NCBI GenBank assembly: GCA_019119935.1
Contig: DWWA01000020.1
Coordinates: 114,999-178,998, forward strand
Length of the DNA stretch: 64,000 bases
Direction of reading: 5' to 3'
Source of the DNA: Candidatus Ruthenibacterium merdavium
Lineage (GTDB): Bacteria; Bacillota; Clostridia; Oscillospirales; Ruminococcaceae
Shown: piece after piece, positions 51,628 through 61,105 of the stretch
How the letters are laid out: each line of letters begins with the position of its first letter
Position numbering within the stretch: position 1 is the stretch's first letter
Translations under genes and position numbers: made by a program
Notes under the pieces: generated by a model
The model's input: the letters and a program-made list of their open reading frames with translations, nothing else
Database searches by the model: none
Told to the model about the DNA's origin: nothing

Positions 51628-52569
51628 TTATCCTAAGAATTCACGCAGCATGGAATCAGCGGGCATCCATTCCTTGGAAATCGGCGTGCACAGCGAAAAG
51701 CGCCGCCAAAGATGTTCCATGCTTTCTTTCCAAATACTTTCCGCAGGCATCGACTCATTTATCTCGCGCACCGCCTGCGCCAGGCAGCCCGGTTCGTACG
51801 AAAAGCTGGTGTCCAAAAGCAAATCTGCTTCATTTTTAAACACTTTGATGTTTCGGTCTTCGCCGTCACACACACCCTGCCACATGGCGAATGTCTTTTC
51901 CGGGCTGTGGCCGCGAAACTTCCAATCGCGCACCAAACGGCGCGCCAAGCGCACGTCGCGCGTCGGCAAAATGCGCTGGCCGCCCAAAGAATATTCTTCG
52001 CGCAGACCCGCGTAAATACGGTATACGCTGCTGTGGGGCAAAAGCTGCGTTAAACGAGGATTCAGCGCATGAATGCCCTCAATCACAGCTACGCCGTCAT
52101 CCACTTCAACGGGCAAAGTGCCCATGCGCCGCGTTTCCCGCTGAAAGTCAAAATCAGGAATCAGAGTTTTTCCCGTTTCGGCCAGTTCTTTCAAAGCATG
52201 GTTAATCGCTCCGATATCAAGCGCATCCACACTCTCATAATCCGGCTCTCCGCTGGGAAGCTTCGGATAATCGCACACATCCTTAAAAAAGTTATCGAGA
52301 GAGATCACAGCCGATTTCATGCCTCGATCACACAGTGCCTGCGCAATTTTATGGGCGGTTGTTGTTTTGCCGGAAGACGAAGGCCCGGTCAGCATCACAA
52401 CGCGCACGCCGCTCTCTTGAATTTTATTTGCAGCATCCTGAATGCGCGCGCGGTAATCGTTTTCGCAGTAATCAACAAACGCCTGCGGCAATTGCGCCGC
52501 GACATTCAAAAGCCCCAGCTCAACCAACCGTTTCGGAATCCAAATTAAAGTATTTCCCATAAAATGCAT
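51628..52569 (-). CDS. Uridine kinase/phosphoribulokinase-family nucleoside kinase
   Basis: 313 residues from the ATG at 52569 (MHFMGNTLIWIPKRLVELGL), with GAGGGGG upstream. The P-loop is VVMLTGPSSSGKTTTAHKIA, then the DNFFKD motif (VISLDNFFKDVCDYPKLPSG) and VAVIEGIHALNPRL. Length and motifs fit the uridine-kinase-like group found in Clostridia, where an N-terminal domain of the TGS kind is present in longer members; here it is absent. Substrate not proven. The start overlaps the hemZ end by 50 bases. Confidence 0.85.
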   Translation of the reverse strand: MHFMGNTLIWIPKRLVELGLLNVAAQLPQAFVDYCENDYRARIQDAANKIQESGVRVVMLTGPSSSGKTTTAHKIAQALCDRGMKSAVISLDNFFKDVCDYPKLPSGEPDYESVDALDIGAINHALKELAETGKTLIPDFDFQRETRRMGTLPVEVDDGVAVIEGIHALNPRLTQLLPHSSVYRIYAGLREEYSLGGQRILPTRDVRLARRLVRDWKFRGHSPEKTFAMWQGVCDGEDRNIKVFKNEADLLLDTSFSYEPGCLAQAVREINESMPAESIWKESMEHLWRRFSLCTPISKEWMPADSMLREFLG

Positions 52570-53971
52570 TGACCCCCTCTTTCTTTTCCGTAATCCGCGC
52601 AAAGTCATTGACATATTCCGTCGGATATTTAAAATTAAAAATTCGCTCAATGTGCCCGCCCGGCGCAACCAGCTTGGTAGAACCGCCCGCACCTACGGAC
52701 AAAATGGTGTGAAGCTCTTCCATGATGAACACGTTGTAAAGCCCCGTAAAGCCGGGTTTGCAGTATCCGGTATTCTCCAAGTTCTGCAAGGTTCCTTTTT
52801 GGCGGTAAAGATAGTAAGGCGCATAGTCTTGTTCGGCCAGCGCTGCGCAGGCCTCCAGCATGCGGGCCACATCCGCTTCGGGGCTTTCGGCCCCGTCGAT
52901 CACCAAATTGGATGCACGCTTCATGGTGAGCGTGTGAACCGTAATATTCTCCGGCTGCAAAGCGGCCACACCGCGCAGACTTTCTTCAAAGCCTTTCACC
53001 GTGTCCTGCGGCAAACCGGCAATCAAGTCCATATTGATGTTCCGGTGTCCCACCCGGCGCGCCGCGGCAAAACAGTCTAAAATATCCTGCGCGGTGTGCC
53101 TGCGCCCGATGGCGGCGAGCACGCGGTCGGACAGCGTCTGCGGATTGATGGAAATGCGCGTGGCGCCGAGTTCGTAAATAATCCCCAGCTTTTCCTCGTC
53201 CGTGCAGTCCGGCCGCCCGGCCTCCACGGTGTATTCCCGCACCTTAGAAAGATCAAATTGATCTTTCACCGCCTGCATGACACGCCGCAGCTGTGCGGCC
53301 GTAATGGCGGTCGGCGTACCTCCGCCGATATAGATGGTTTCCAGCTTCAGATGCAGTGTTTCAATCAGTTTTGCCGTCTGCGCAATTTCAAGCAGCAAAC
53401 AGTCCACATAAGGCTCCATCAAAGCCCTTGACTGTTCTGTCGTGCGGGAAACAAAGCTGCAATAACTGCACCTTGACGGACAAAACGGAATAGAGATATA
53501 AACGCTTACACTCCGGGGAGTTGTCATGGCACGCACCGGCGCTTGGTTTTGCTCAATTTCTTTTGCCAAAGCCAGCTTTTCCGGCAAAACAAAGTGCCGC
53601 CGCAGGAAAAAGTCATCCAGCTGTTCATCGCTCATGCCTTTTTTTCGCAAGTCATGAAGCAAACGAACGGGGCGCACGCCGGTCAGCATGCCCCAAAGCG
53701 GCGTATTTCCCGTCACGTCACGCAACAGGCTGAACAGCATTCTGCACACCTCATACTCTACATCTGTTTCGGAGGTATAGCGCTGTTTTTGAAACGCCTT
53801 CCCCTGCGGGCACCGCACTGCACACCACAGCCACTGCTTTGTCTGTGTTACCCATACAGCCTCACTGCTTTTTCCCGGACGGCGTTTTGCCATCGTCAGC
53901 CTTGGGAAGAACAAGCGCGCGACATGTTCGGCTTCATATGTTGAGGAAAGCCCGCGTGCAAAAAATTCCAT
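52520..53971 (-). CDS. hemZ: Radical SAM coproporphyrinogen dehydrogenase HemZ
   Basis: 483 residues. Radical SAM cluster motif CPSRCSYCSF (CxxxCxxC) at about residue 180, preceded by VSVYISIPF. IYIGGGTPTAITAAQLRRVM, YTVEAGRPDCTDEEKL and MDLIAGLPQDTVKGFEESLR follow, as in HemN/HemW/HemZ. An N-terminal extension with the HemZ-type MLTGVRPVRLLHDLR distinguishes it. AAGGAGAA precedes the ATG. The presumed role in anaerobic heme synthesis is family knowledge; this organism may use it otherwise. Confidence 0.9.
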   Translation of the reverse strand: MEFFARGLSSTYEAEHVARLFFPRLTMAKRRPGKSSEAVWVTQTKQWLWCAVRCPQGKAFQKQRYTSETDVEYEVCRMLFSLLRDVTGNTPLWGMLTGVRPVRLLHDLRKKGMSDEQLDDFFLRRHFVLPEKLALAKEIEQNQAPVRAMTTPRSVSVYISIPFCPSRCSYCSFVSRTTEQSRALMEPYVDCLLLEIAQTAKLIETLHLKLETIYIGGGTPTAITAAQLRRVMQAVKDQFDLSKVREYTVEAGRPDCTDEEKLGIIYELGATRISINPQTLSDRVLAAIGRRHTAQDILDCFAAARRVGHRNINMDLIAGLPQDTVKGFEESLRGVAALQPENITVHTLTMKRASNLVIDGAESPEADVARMLEACAALAEQDYAPYYLYRQKGTLQNLENTGYCKPGFTGLYNVFIMEELHTILSVGAGGSTKLVAPGGHIERIFNFKYPTEYVNDFARITEKKEGVNAFYGKYFNLDSETVG

Positions 53972-53993
53972 AGTGTTCTCCTTTTGAAAAGGC

Positions 53994-54599
53994 TTATGCG
54001 TTTACGAATTCCTGCAAGTAGGGATTCTGCGCACGCTCGCGGCCCATAGTGGAAAAATCGTTATGTCCCGGCAGTACCTGAACATCATCCTCTATGGTAC
54101 GGCACAAACGCGCAAGGCTTTTGCGCATGGAATCGGGATTGCTGGTTTCCAAGTCCGTTCGGCCAATGTCCCCCGCAAAGAGGGTATCGCCGGTAAACAT
54201 CACATCGCCGCAGAGCAAACACACGCACCCTTGCGAATGGCCGGGCGTGTAAAACACCTTCACCTCAGCCTGCCCGACGGGAATCGTCTGTTCATCGCGG
54301 TAAAATTCGTCTACCTGCTCCGGTGTCAAGGGGTGCAGCTGCGTGCCTCGTGCCTCTCCTTCGCCCGCAAACACCTTTGCGCCCGTTGCCTGTTTGAGCT
54401 CCTGCACCGCACCCACATGGTCAAAATGGCCGTGTGTTAAAAGAATATGCGTCAGCTTCGCGCCTTCTTTTTGTAAAATATCGAGATACTGCCCGGCTTT
54501 CGCGGCGGGGTCAATCACAGCGGCGCTGCCGTGTTCATCCAGCAGGATAAAGGTGTTGGTAAAAAGGGGAATGGGACCCCGCAAATGTAATACTTTCAT
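53994..54599 (-). CDS. MBL-fold metallo-hydrolase (glyoxalase II-like)
   Basis: 201 residues. The metal motif THGHFDHVGAVQEL (HxHxDH) and later YTPGHSQGCVCLLCGDVMF and LFAGDIGRTDL, with QVLPGHNDFSTMGRE, are those of the YcbL/GloB group. It may hydrolyse thioesters such as S-lactoylglutathione or similar, but substrate is unknown. AGGAG precedes the ATG; dtd starts on the upstream side with 15 bases between. Confidence 0.92.
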   Translation of the reverse strand: MKVLHLRGPIPLFTNTFILLDEHGSAAVIDPAAKAGQYLDILQKEGAKLTHILLTHGHFDHVGAVQELKQATGAKVFAGEGEARGTQLHPLTPEQVDEFYRDEQTIPVGQAEVKVFYTPGHSQGCVCLLCGDVMFTGDTLFAGDIGRTDLETSNPDSMRKSLARLCRTIEDDVQVLPGHNDFSTMGRERAQNPYLQEFVNA

Positions 54600-54613
54600 A
54601 TGTTTTCTCCTGT

Positions 54614-55066
54614 CTATTTCCAGTCGTCTGTTTCAATCACAATCGTCACCGGGCCGTCGTTCACAAGGTCAATTTGCATGTCTGCCCCAAATTCACCCGT
54701 CTGAACGTCGTGAAGGCCGGTTTTGCGCAGTTCTTCCACAAAGCGCTCATATGCGCCGTCGGCCAGCGGGGGCTTCGCCGCGCGCACAAAGCTGGGACGG
54801 CGGCCTTTTTTTGTGTCGGCGTAAAGCGTGAAATTCGAAACGACAAGTGCCGACAGTCCCAATTCCTGCGCGGAAAGGTTCAGCTTTCCCTGCTCGTCTT
54901 CAAAAATGCGCAGTTCGGCACATTTTTTGGCAAGCTTTTCACAAATATTCAAATCGTCCGTGTCCTGCACACCCAGCAGAATCATCAGTCCTTTGCCGAT
55001 GCTCCGCGTCGATTCTCCGTTCACGGTTACGCTTGCGCGTTTTACGCGCTGAATCACTGCTTTCAT
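54614..55066 (-). CDS. dtd: D-aminoacyl-tRNA deacylase
   Basis: 150 residues. MKAVIQRVKRASVTVNGEST at the N-terminus, the catalytic-region SNFTLYADTKKGRRPSFVRA (SQxTL-like) and the cross-subunit NDGPVTIVIETD (GP motif) are diagnostic. It hydrolyses D-amino acids from tRNA. It usually lies next to relA; here a large membrane-protein gene separates them. Confidence 0.95.
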   Translation of the reverse strand: MKAVIQRVKRASVTVNGESTRSIGKGLMILLGVQDTDDLNICEKLAKKCAELRIFEDEQGKLNLSAQELGLSALVVSNFTLYADTKKGRRPSFVRAAKPPLADGAYERFVEELRKTGLHDVQTGEFGADMQIDLVNDGPVTIVIETDDWK

Positions 55067-55085
55067 TGGTTTCTCCTTTCCGGTC

Positions 55086-56807
55086 TTATGCAGAGAACAT
55101 CAGATACAGCGTTCCCGCAGTTTCAAACACCGCGCCGGAATCAGCGTACATTGCCTTCCATCTGTCATACTGTGCCGTATCGGTTGTAACATAGGCGAAG
55201 CCAGACTCTGCTTTTCCCTGTTCCAGCTGTTCGGAAGCCTCTGCACGCATGGCATCGGCGCGAAGGTAAGTGCCGGAATTGGCGTCCCAGAAATTGGTCG
55301 GCACGCCTGCACGCCCCGCAAACATCGCAAGATACCGCAGCAAAATCGACTGCTCTGCGTCACCGTTTGATGATGTCACGCAGACAAAGCGGCAGTCATC
55401 CAGCATATCAACCGCATCGCTTTCAATCAATTCGGAAATCACCGTGCCGTGAACAGGACCGGAACCAAGCTGTTCCACCTCGTCAAGAAGGCCGGTGTCC
55501 CAAGCACGTTTTTGCAAAAGAGCCGGAGAGAGATCCACAATCTGCACGAAGGCAACCGCCGCCAATACGAGCGCGGCCGTACGCGGCGCAGAAAACACAT
55601 GTGCCGCGCGATGTACCACAAAGAGCATGATCAGATAATATACCGGCCAGAAAAGACGGCCGGACGCACGGAAAACCCCGCACAAATCCAGCAGTTTCTG
55701 CGGCACAACAATGATCAGGTCAATCAAATCAAAGGTGATAATGTTGCTGAGGGCAAATGCGGTCAGGAAGACACATACAGCCCCCACTGCCCACCAGCGC
55801 GACACAAAGGCACGCAGAGCGCCCTTGGTGCGCACAATCAGCACAAGGAACTGCACCCCAAACAGCGCAGCCGCAATTAACATTCCAACGCCGAGGTAAT
55901 TAAAGGCATCGTACTGGCCTGCCGTCTGCGGGCGCACAGGCAGAAACAGCGACCAGCGGTAACCGCCGGTGCTTGTGGGATTAAAAAGCGCGTTTAAGTT
56001 TAAGCTGAAGTAATTGTAGCCGCCGCGCGATGCGGAAACGCCGTGTCCGACACTGCCAAACAGATACGCAAATAAGAGTGCCGATACACAACAGCCCGCA
56101 AACCATAACACAGGATACAGAATACGCCGCCGATAGCGCACGTCTTCCACAACCACAGCCAGCGCAAAAATCATGCACATCGGCAAAAAATACGGTGATG
56201 ATCCTACACTGAGTACCCCAAGCACCCAAAAGATCCACGGCAGGCGCGGACGCTCACCGCGGCTGAGCGCGTCACGGTATTCGAGATATGCGTAAATAGA
56301 AAGCAAAATAATAAAGTGTGCCGACAGTGTTGTGTGCCGGAACGCGCGCTCCAGCAAAATCGGTGAAAGCGTAAAGGGAATGGTCGCCAATGCGCAGAAT
56401 ACCCAGTCGGCCCGCACGCGCTGTGCCAGCAAAGCCGCGGCCGCACCTTGAAGCGCAAAATGCGCCAGTACACACCAGCCCTCAATCTGAAATACGGCCG
56501 GCAAAAAGGGCGAAAGCAGCTTGACAAAAACCATTACTAGCGGGTAACTGTCCGTGAACACGGTAACGGTGCCGTCAGGTGCAGCAAGTTTATCCGCCAT
56601 CATCAGCGGAAAACTCCAGTCCGACGCTCGCAGATACACTTGACCCATATAACGCTGAATGATGTCAAACTCATCATAAGCCGCAAAAATCCAGCTATCG
56701 TCCATGACATTGAGCGTTTTCAGCCCATAAACCAGCAAAAAGCACACCGCGCCAATCACCGCACCGAGCAACGCAGCGCGGCGTTTTGATAAAGTAATTT
56801 GGTTCAT
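55086..56807 (-). CDS. Polytopic membrane protein, DUF6311-like glycosyltransferase family
   Basis: 573 residues with about eleven predicted membrane helices and a C-terminal soluble domain of about 160 residues (LSPALLQKRAWDTGLLDEVE, CRFVCVTSSNGDAEQSILLR). The extracytoplasmic first loop contains ASDWSFPLMMADKLAAPDGT, with an Asp-x-x-FPL pattern like GT-C glycosyltransferases, and the family DUF6311 is the likely home. Substrate unknown. GGAGG precedes the ATG just after relA. It is an insertion between relA and dtd, genes often adjacent in Clostridia. Confidence 0.8.
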   Translation of the reverse strand: MNQITLSKRRAALLGAVIGAVCFLLVYGLKTLNVMDDSWIFAAYDEFDIIQRYMGQVYLRASDWSFPLMMADKLAAPDGTVTVFTDSYPLVMVFVKLLSPFLPAVFQIEGWCVLAHFALQGAAAALLAQRVRADWVFCALATIPFTLSPILLERAFRHTTLSAHFIILLSIYAYLEYRDALSRGERPRLPWIFWVLGVLSVGSSPYFLPMCMIFALAVVVEDVRYRRRILYPVLWFAGCCVSALLFAYLFGSVGHGVSASRGGYNYFSLNLNALFNPTSTGGYRWSLFLPVRPQTAGQYDAFNYLGVGMLIAAALFGVQFLVLIVRTKGALRAFVSRWWAVGAVCVFLTAFALSNIITFDLIDLIIVVPQKLLDLCGVFRASGRLFWPVYYLIMLFVVHRAAHVFSAPRTAALVLAAVAFVQIVDLSPALLQKRAWDTGLLDEVEQLGSGPVHGTVISELIESDAVDMLDDCRFVCVTSSNGDAEQSILLRYLAMFAGRAGVPTNFWDANSGTYLRADAMRAEASEQLEQGKAESGFAYVTTDTAQYDRWKAMYADSGAVFETAGTLYLMFSA

Positions 56808-56825
56808 CTTCTTCCTCCGGCCTCA

Positions 56826-59006
56826 TCAGACGCGCTGTACGCTGGTGACGCCTTCCACCTTTCTGATTTTTGCAATCACGGAGTTCAAATGCTCCGTATT
56901 GTTGATACCGATGGTAAGCGAAACGGCCGCTCTGCCGTCGTTCAGCCTTCTTGCCTGCATCGCATAGCACGGCAGACGCATCTCGGCAATCAAAACGGTG
57001 ATATCCATCATCAAGCCGCCTCTGTCGATGGCGGAAATCTCCAAAGAAGAAGTAAAGCTTTCTTTCACGTTCTCCGCCCAATGTGCACGCACCCAGCGGG
57101 GGGCATCCTCGCCCTCTAAGCCCATTTTGGCATTGATGCAGTCCGCTTTGTGGATGGATACGCCAAAGCCGCGCGTCACAAAACCGACAATTGCGTCGCC
57201 CGGAAGCGGATTACAGCATTTTGCAAACTTGGTCAGGCAGTTGTCAATGCCCTCCACAATCACGCCGCCGTTTGTCTTTTCTGTCTTTTCCGGAATTTTC
57301 ACCTCGACGGGCGGCGCGGGCTCTTTATCCAGCTTTGCATATTCCTCTTTGATTTTCATTATCAGGCGCGACATCTGCAAGCCGCCGTAACCCAGCGCCG
57401 CATACATTTCATCGACGCTGTTCATCCTCTGGCGGCGCGCCATATCGCGCATAAATTCGTCATACCGGTCTGCGGGAATATTGATCATATTGCGGCGCAG
57501 CTCTTTTTCCAAAGCCGCTTTGCCCTCCGCCATATTCTCTTCTTTCCGCTCTTTTTTAAACCAGTTGCGAATTTTATTTTTCGCCTCGCCTGTGCGAACA
57601 ATGTTCAGCCAGTCGCGGCTGGGGCCTTTGTCCTTCGGGCCCATAATAATTTCAATAATTTCACCCGTGGCAACTTTGTGATCAATCGGCGTCATACGGC
57701 TGTTGACCTTCGCACCAATCATGCGGTTGCCCACCGCAGAGTGAATGGCATAGGCAAAGTCGATGACCGTCGCACCCGCAGGCAGGTTGATGACATCGCC
57801 CTTCGGCGTAAAGGCAAACACCTCTTCCGGCAGCAGTTCGGATTTAATATCATGCAGAAGGTCGCCCGCGTCATCCGTTTCGCGCTGGCTTTCCAGCAGC
57901 TGGCGCACCCATGCGACACGGTCGTCAATTTTATCCTTGGCGGTCACGCCCGCTTTATACTTCCAGTGGGCAGCTACACCGTACTCGGCAGTGTGATCCA
58001 TTTCCCATGTGCGAATCTGCACCTCAAACGCAATGCCCTCGTGGCCGATTACCGTGGTATGAAGCGACTGGTAGCCGTTGGGCTTGGGCGTGGAAATATA
58101 ATCTTTAAAACGGCTGGGAATGGGATGGTACATATCGTGGATAATACCCAGCGCATTGTAGCACTCGCCGACAGTATCCAAAATAATACGCACCGCATAC
58201 ACATCGTAAATTTCTTCAAAATCGCGGTTTTGAAGATACATTTTGCGGTAAATACCATATACGCTTTTAACGCGCTTTTTAATATAAAATTTCTCTAGTC
58301 CGTTTTCTTTCAGCCGCTCACCGATTTTTTCAGCAATGCCGGAAATAAAGCTTTCCGCATCCTCATTTTTTTCGAGATGGCTGCAAATGGTCTTATAAGC
58401 AAACGGGTCAAGGTAGTAAATGCTTCGGTCTTCCAGCTCCTCTTTGATATTCGAAATACCCAAGCGGTGCGCAATCGGCGCATAAACCTCCATTGTTTCC
58501 TGCGCTTTGAACAGCCGCTTTTTTTCCGGCCAAGCATCACCGGTTCGCATGTTATGCAGGCGGTCGCACAGCTTAATCAGCATCACCCGCACGTCGTTGC
58601 TCATCGCCATGAGCATTTTGCGCAGATTTTCCGCTTGCTGTTCCTCCACGGAAGAAAACTTAATCCGCGTCAGCTTGGTGACGCCGTCCACCAAAAGCGC
58701 GACATCGCCGCCAAACTCGCTTTTCAGCGTGTCTAAGGGCACCGTTGTATCCTCTACGACATCATGCAAAAGCGCGGCAATGATGCTGTCCGTGTCCAGT
58801 CCCAAGTCTGCTACAAGGCACGCCACAGCCAACGGATGGCTGATGTACAGCTCGCCGGAAAGACGGCGCTGATCTCCATGCGCTTTTTCTGCAATATGAT
58901 AAGCTTTTTCAATTTTTTCAAGGTCGTATTGACGCCCGGATTCCTGCATGCTGTGCAGCAGGTCTTCATATGTTTTTACGGTTTCTTTACGGTCAGCGTA
59001 AATCAT
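56826..59006 (-). CDS. relA: Bifunctional (p)ppGpp synthetase/hydrolase
   Basis: 726 residues from the ATG at 59006 (MIYADRKETVKTYEDLLHSM), which overlaps recJ by four bases; the track adds 29 codons. HD hydrolase domain with HDVVEDTTVPL, synthetase domain with PKPNGYQSLHTTVIG and RTWEMDHTAEYGVAAHWKYK, TGS domain about 395-455 (AFTPKGDVINLPAGATVIDF), a zinc-finger region and ACT domain (about 650-720). Both hydrolase and synthetase motifs are intact. It makes and degrades the stringent alarmone. Confidence 0.96.
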   Translation of the reverse strand: MIYADRKETVKTYEDLLHSMQESGRQYDLEKIEKAYHIAEKAHGDQRRLSGELYISHPLAVACLVADLGLDTDSIIAALLHDVVEDTTVPLDTLKSEFGGDVALLVDGVTKLTRIKFSSVEEQQAENLRKMLMAMSNDVRVMLIKLCDRLHNMRTGDAWPEKKRLFKAQETMEVYAPIAHRLGISNIKEELEDRSIYYLDPFAYKTICSHLEKNEDAESFISGIAEKIGERLKENGLEKFYIKKRVKSVYGIYRKMYLQNRDFEEIYDVYAVRIILDTVGECYNALGIIHDMYHPIPSRFKDYISTPKPNGYQSLHTTVIGHEGIAFEVQIRTWEMDHTAEYGVAAHWKYKAGVTAKDKIDDRVAWVRQLLESQRETDDAGDLLHDIKSELLPEEVFAFTPKGDVINLPAGATVIDFAYAIHSAVGNRMIGAKVNSRMTPIDHKVATGEIIEIIMGPKDKGPSRDWLNIVRTGEAKNKIRNWFKKERKEENMAEGKAALEKELRRNMINIPADRYDEFMRDMARRQRMNSVDEMYAALGYGGLQMSRLIMKIKEEYAKLDKEPAPPVEVKIPEKTEKTNGGVIVEGIDNCLTKFAKCCNPLPGDAIVGFVTRGFGVSIHKADCINAKMGLEGEDAPRWVRAHWAENVKESFTSSLEISAIDRGGLMMDITVLIAEMRLPCYAMQARRLNDGRAAVSLTIGINNTEHLNSVIAKIRKVEGVTSVQRV

Positions 59007-61066
59007 AGCTTCTTTTCTTCCCCCTTTGTCAGCGCGCACAAAATCGGCGCAGCAGACAAGTCCTTCTTTTCTGTCACAGGCAGGGCTCGCCATACCGAAA
59101 CGCCCTGCTCATTCACGGCGCGTTCAATCAGCGAAAGCTGTTCCAGCGCCAGCAGTGAAATTAAAATTTTACCGGTCTGCTCTTCTCCGAGCTTTGAGAA
59201 AACCGGCCGCAAATCATCCGCCGGCAAGCCCGAAGGCGCGGCAGTAATCAAGCGATAAACGCAAGCCGTATCGGCGCGCTGGGGCAAAATCTCGGCGCAC
59301 TGCTCAGCCGACGGCTGCATGCCGTACTGAACAGCTTCGCACAGCTCTGCCATTTGTGCGTGGCGCTCGCTCATTCCGGCAGGGCGCACATCCAAAAGAC
59401 GCGCCGACACCATGGCGCCGGTTTTGCCCTCATAAACCGACAGCGAAACTACCGCATCGACGCACGAACCTGCCCCGTAAGCAAATTGTGCGCAAGATGT
59501 GCCGAACACCACGGCATAAAGCGTACACTCTTCCCGGCGCATCCGTACACGGCAGTGGCGCCCGTCACCAACGGGATAAACCCCCTCAATCAAGGCGTTT
59601 TTCAAAAGAAAAACCGGGGTGGGGTTCCCGTTTCCGAAAGGCGCTAAGCGCTCCAGCGAGCGCACCTGATCTTCGCGCACAAGCGCGGGTGAAAGCTCCG
59701 CGTCAACCGTCAGCGGCGGATGGTGCAAAACCGTATGATGCCGGGCTGCCCAGCTGTTTACCGCCGCGCGAAACGCCTCCAAATTCTCCTCGCGCACCGA
59801 AAGCCCCGCAGCGGCGGCATGCCCGCCGAAGCGCAGCAAATGCTCAGACGCAGAGGCAATCGCATCATAAAGCGAAAATCCGGGAATACTGCGTCCTGAG
59901 CCTTTTCCCTCTCCGTTTTCATCAATCGAAATGACAATCGCAGGTTTTCCGAACCGCTCTACCAAGCGGGAGGCAACAATGCCGATGACGCCTTGGTGCC
60001 ATCCCTTGCCCCAAACTACGATCATACGCTCTTTGTCGTGTCCGTCTGCACCGGCAATCTGCTCCATAATTTGAGCGGCAATATCTTGCTCGGTCTTGCG
60101 GCGCTCATTATTTTGCTCAATCAGCTCATGTGCAGTCTCCTCGGCTTCCACCTCATCTTCGCACAGCAAAAGCTGCAAAGCGGCAGTAGCGTCTTTCATG
60201 CGTCCTGCGGCGTTCAGCTTCGGTGCAATGGCATAGGAAATGCTTTCGGCGGTCAAGGGCTTATCTTCCAGCCCGCAGGCCGAAATCAACGCGCGCAGTC
60301 CCGGGCGCTCGCTGTCTTGCATCAATTCCAAGCCGGCTTTCACAAGCGTGCGGTTTTCCCCTTCGAGCACCATGATATCCGCCACCGTTCCAATGGCGGC
60401 CAAATCGGCGTAATAGGCCAGCATTTCCTCACATGAGGCGCCTTCCAAGGCGCAAATCAGCTTATAGGCTACCCCTGCACCGCACAGCGTTTTGCACGGG
60501 CTTGTATCATAAGGCAGCTGCGGATCAATCAGCGCTGCGGCCTGCGGCAGTGTTTCGGGAGGCAAGTGATGGTCGGTTACCACGACATCCATGTCCAGCT
60601 CTGACGCGCGCGCCACTGCTTCAGCGGCTGAAATACCGTTATCTACGGTAATAATCAGCTGCACGCCTTTTTCGGCCATCTGCTCTACGGCCGGTACAGA
60701 CAACCCGTAGCCGTCCTCTTCGCGGTTAGGCAGTTTGTAGTACACTTCCGCGCCGATGGAGTCCAGATAAGTGTAGAGCATAGCGGTTGCCGTCACGCCG
60801 TCTACGTCATAATCCCCAAACACTACCACGCGTTCTCCGCCGTCAACCGCACGGTGAATACGCTCTACCGCCTGTTCCATACCGGCCAGCATCATTGGAT
60901 CGCTGAGCGCACTCACCCCTTCACACACGGTTCGGGCCGTTTCCGGGTTCGTGTAACCGCGGGCTGCCAGTACACGGCAAAGCAGCTGGGGCATTTCCAG
61001 CTCGCGCGCTAAACGCTGCACCTGCTCAGATTCCAAAGCTTGTATTTTCCACGGGCGATAGTACAT
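59003..61066 (-). CDS. recJ: Single-strand-specific exonuclease RecJ
   Basis: 687 residues. It degrades single-stranded DNA 5' to 3' in repair. DHH-domain motifs are VFGDYDVDGVTATAMLYTYL, DLAAIGTVADIM and MDVVVTDHHLPPETL; the DHHA1 domain has LRFGGHAAAAGLSVREENL. The C-terminal extension typical of Firmicutes RecJ follows. GAGGAGAAA precedes the ATG. relA starts inside its end. Confidence 0.95.
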   Translation of the reverse strand: MYYRPWKIQALESEQVQRLARELEMPQLLCRVLAARGYTNPETARTVCEGVSALSDPMMLAGMEQAVERIHRAVDGGERVVVFGDYDVDGVTATAMLYTYLDSIGAEVYYKLPNREEDGYGLSVPAVEQMAEKGVQLIITVDNGISAAEAVARASELDMDVVVTDHHLPPETLPQAAALIDPQLPYDTSPCKTLCGAGVAYKLICALEGASCEEMLAYYADLAAIGTVADIMVLEGENRTLVKAGLELMQDSERPGLRALISACGLEDKPLTAESISYAIAPKLNAAGRMKDATAALQLLLCEDEVEAEETAHELIEQNNERRKTEQDIAAQIMEQIAGADGHDKERMIVVWGKGWHQGVIGIVASRLVERFGKPAIVISIDENGEGKGSGRSIPGFSLYDAIASASEHLLRFGGHAAAAGLSVREENLEAFRAAVNSWAARHHTVLHHPPLTVDAELSPALVREDQVRSLERLAPFGNGNPTPVFLLKNALIEGVYPVGDGRHCRVRMRREECTLYAVVFGTSCAQFAYGAGSCVDAVVSLSVYEGKTGAMVSARLLDVRPAGMSERHAQMAELCEAVQYGMQPSAEQCAEILPQRADTACVYRLITAAPSGLPADDLRPVFSKLGEEQTGKILISLLALEQLSLIERAVNEQGVSVWRALPVTEKKDLSAAPILCALTKGEEKKL

Positions 61067-61105
61067 AAATCAGTTTCTCCTCATTCGGGCCTATAATATG
61101 CCGAT

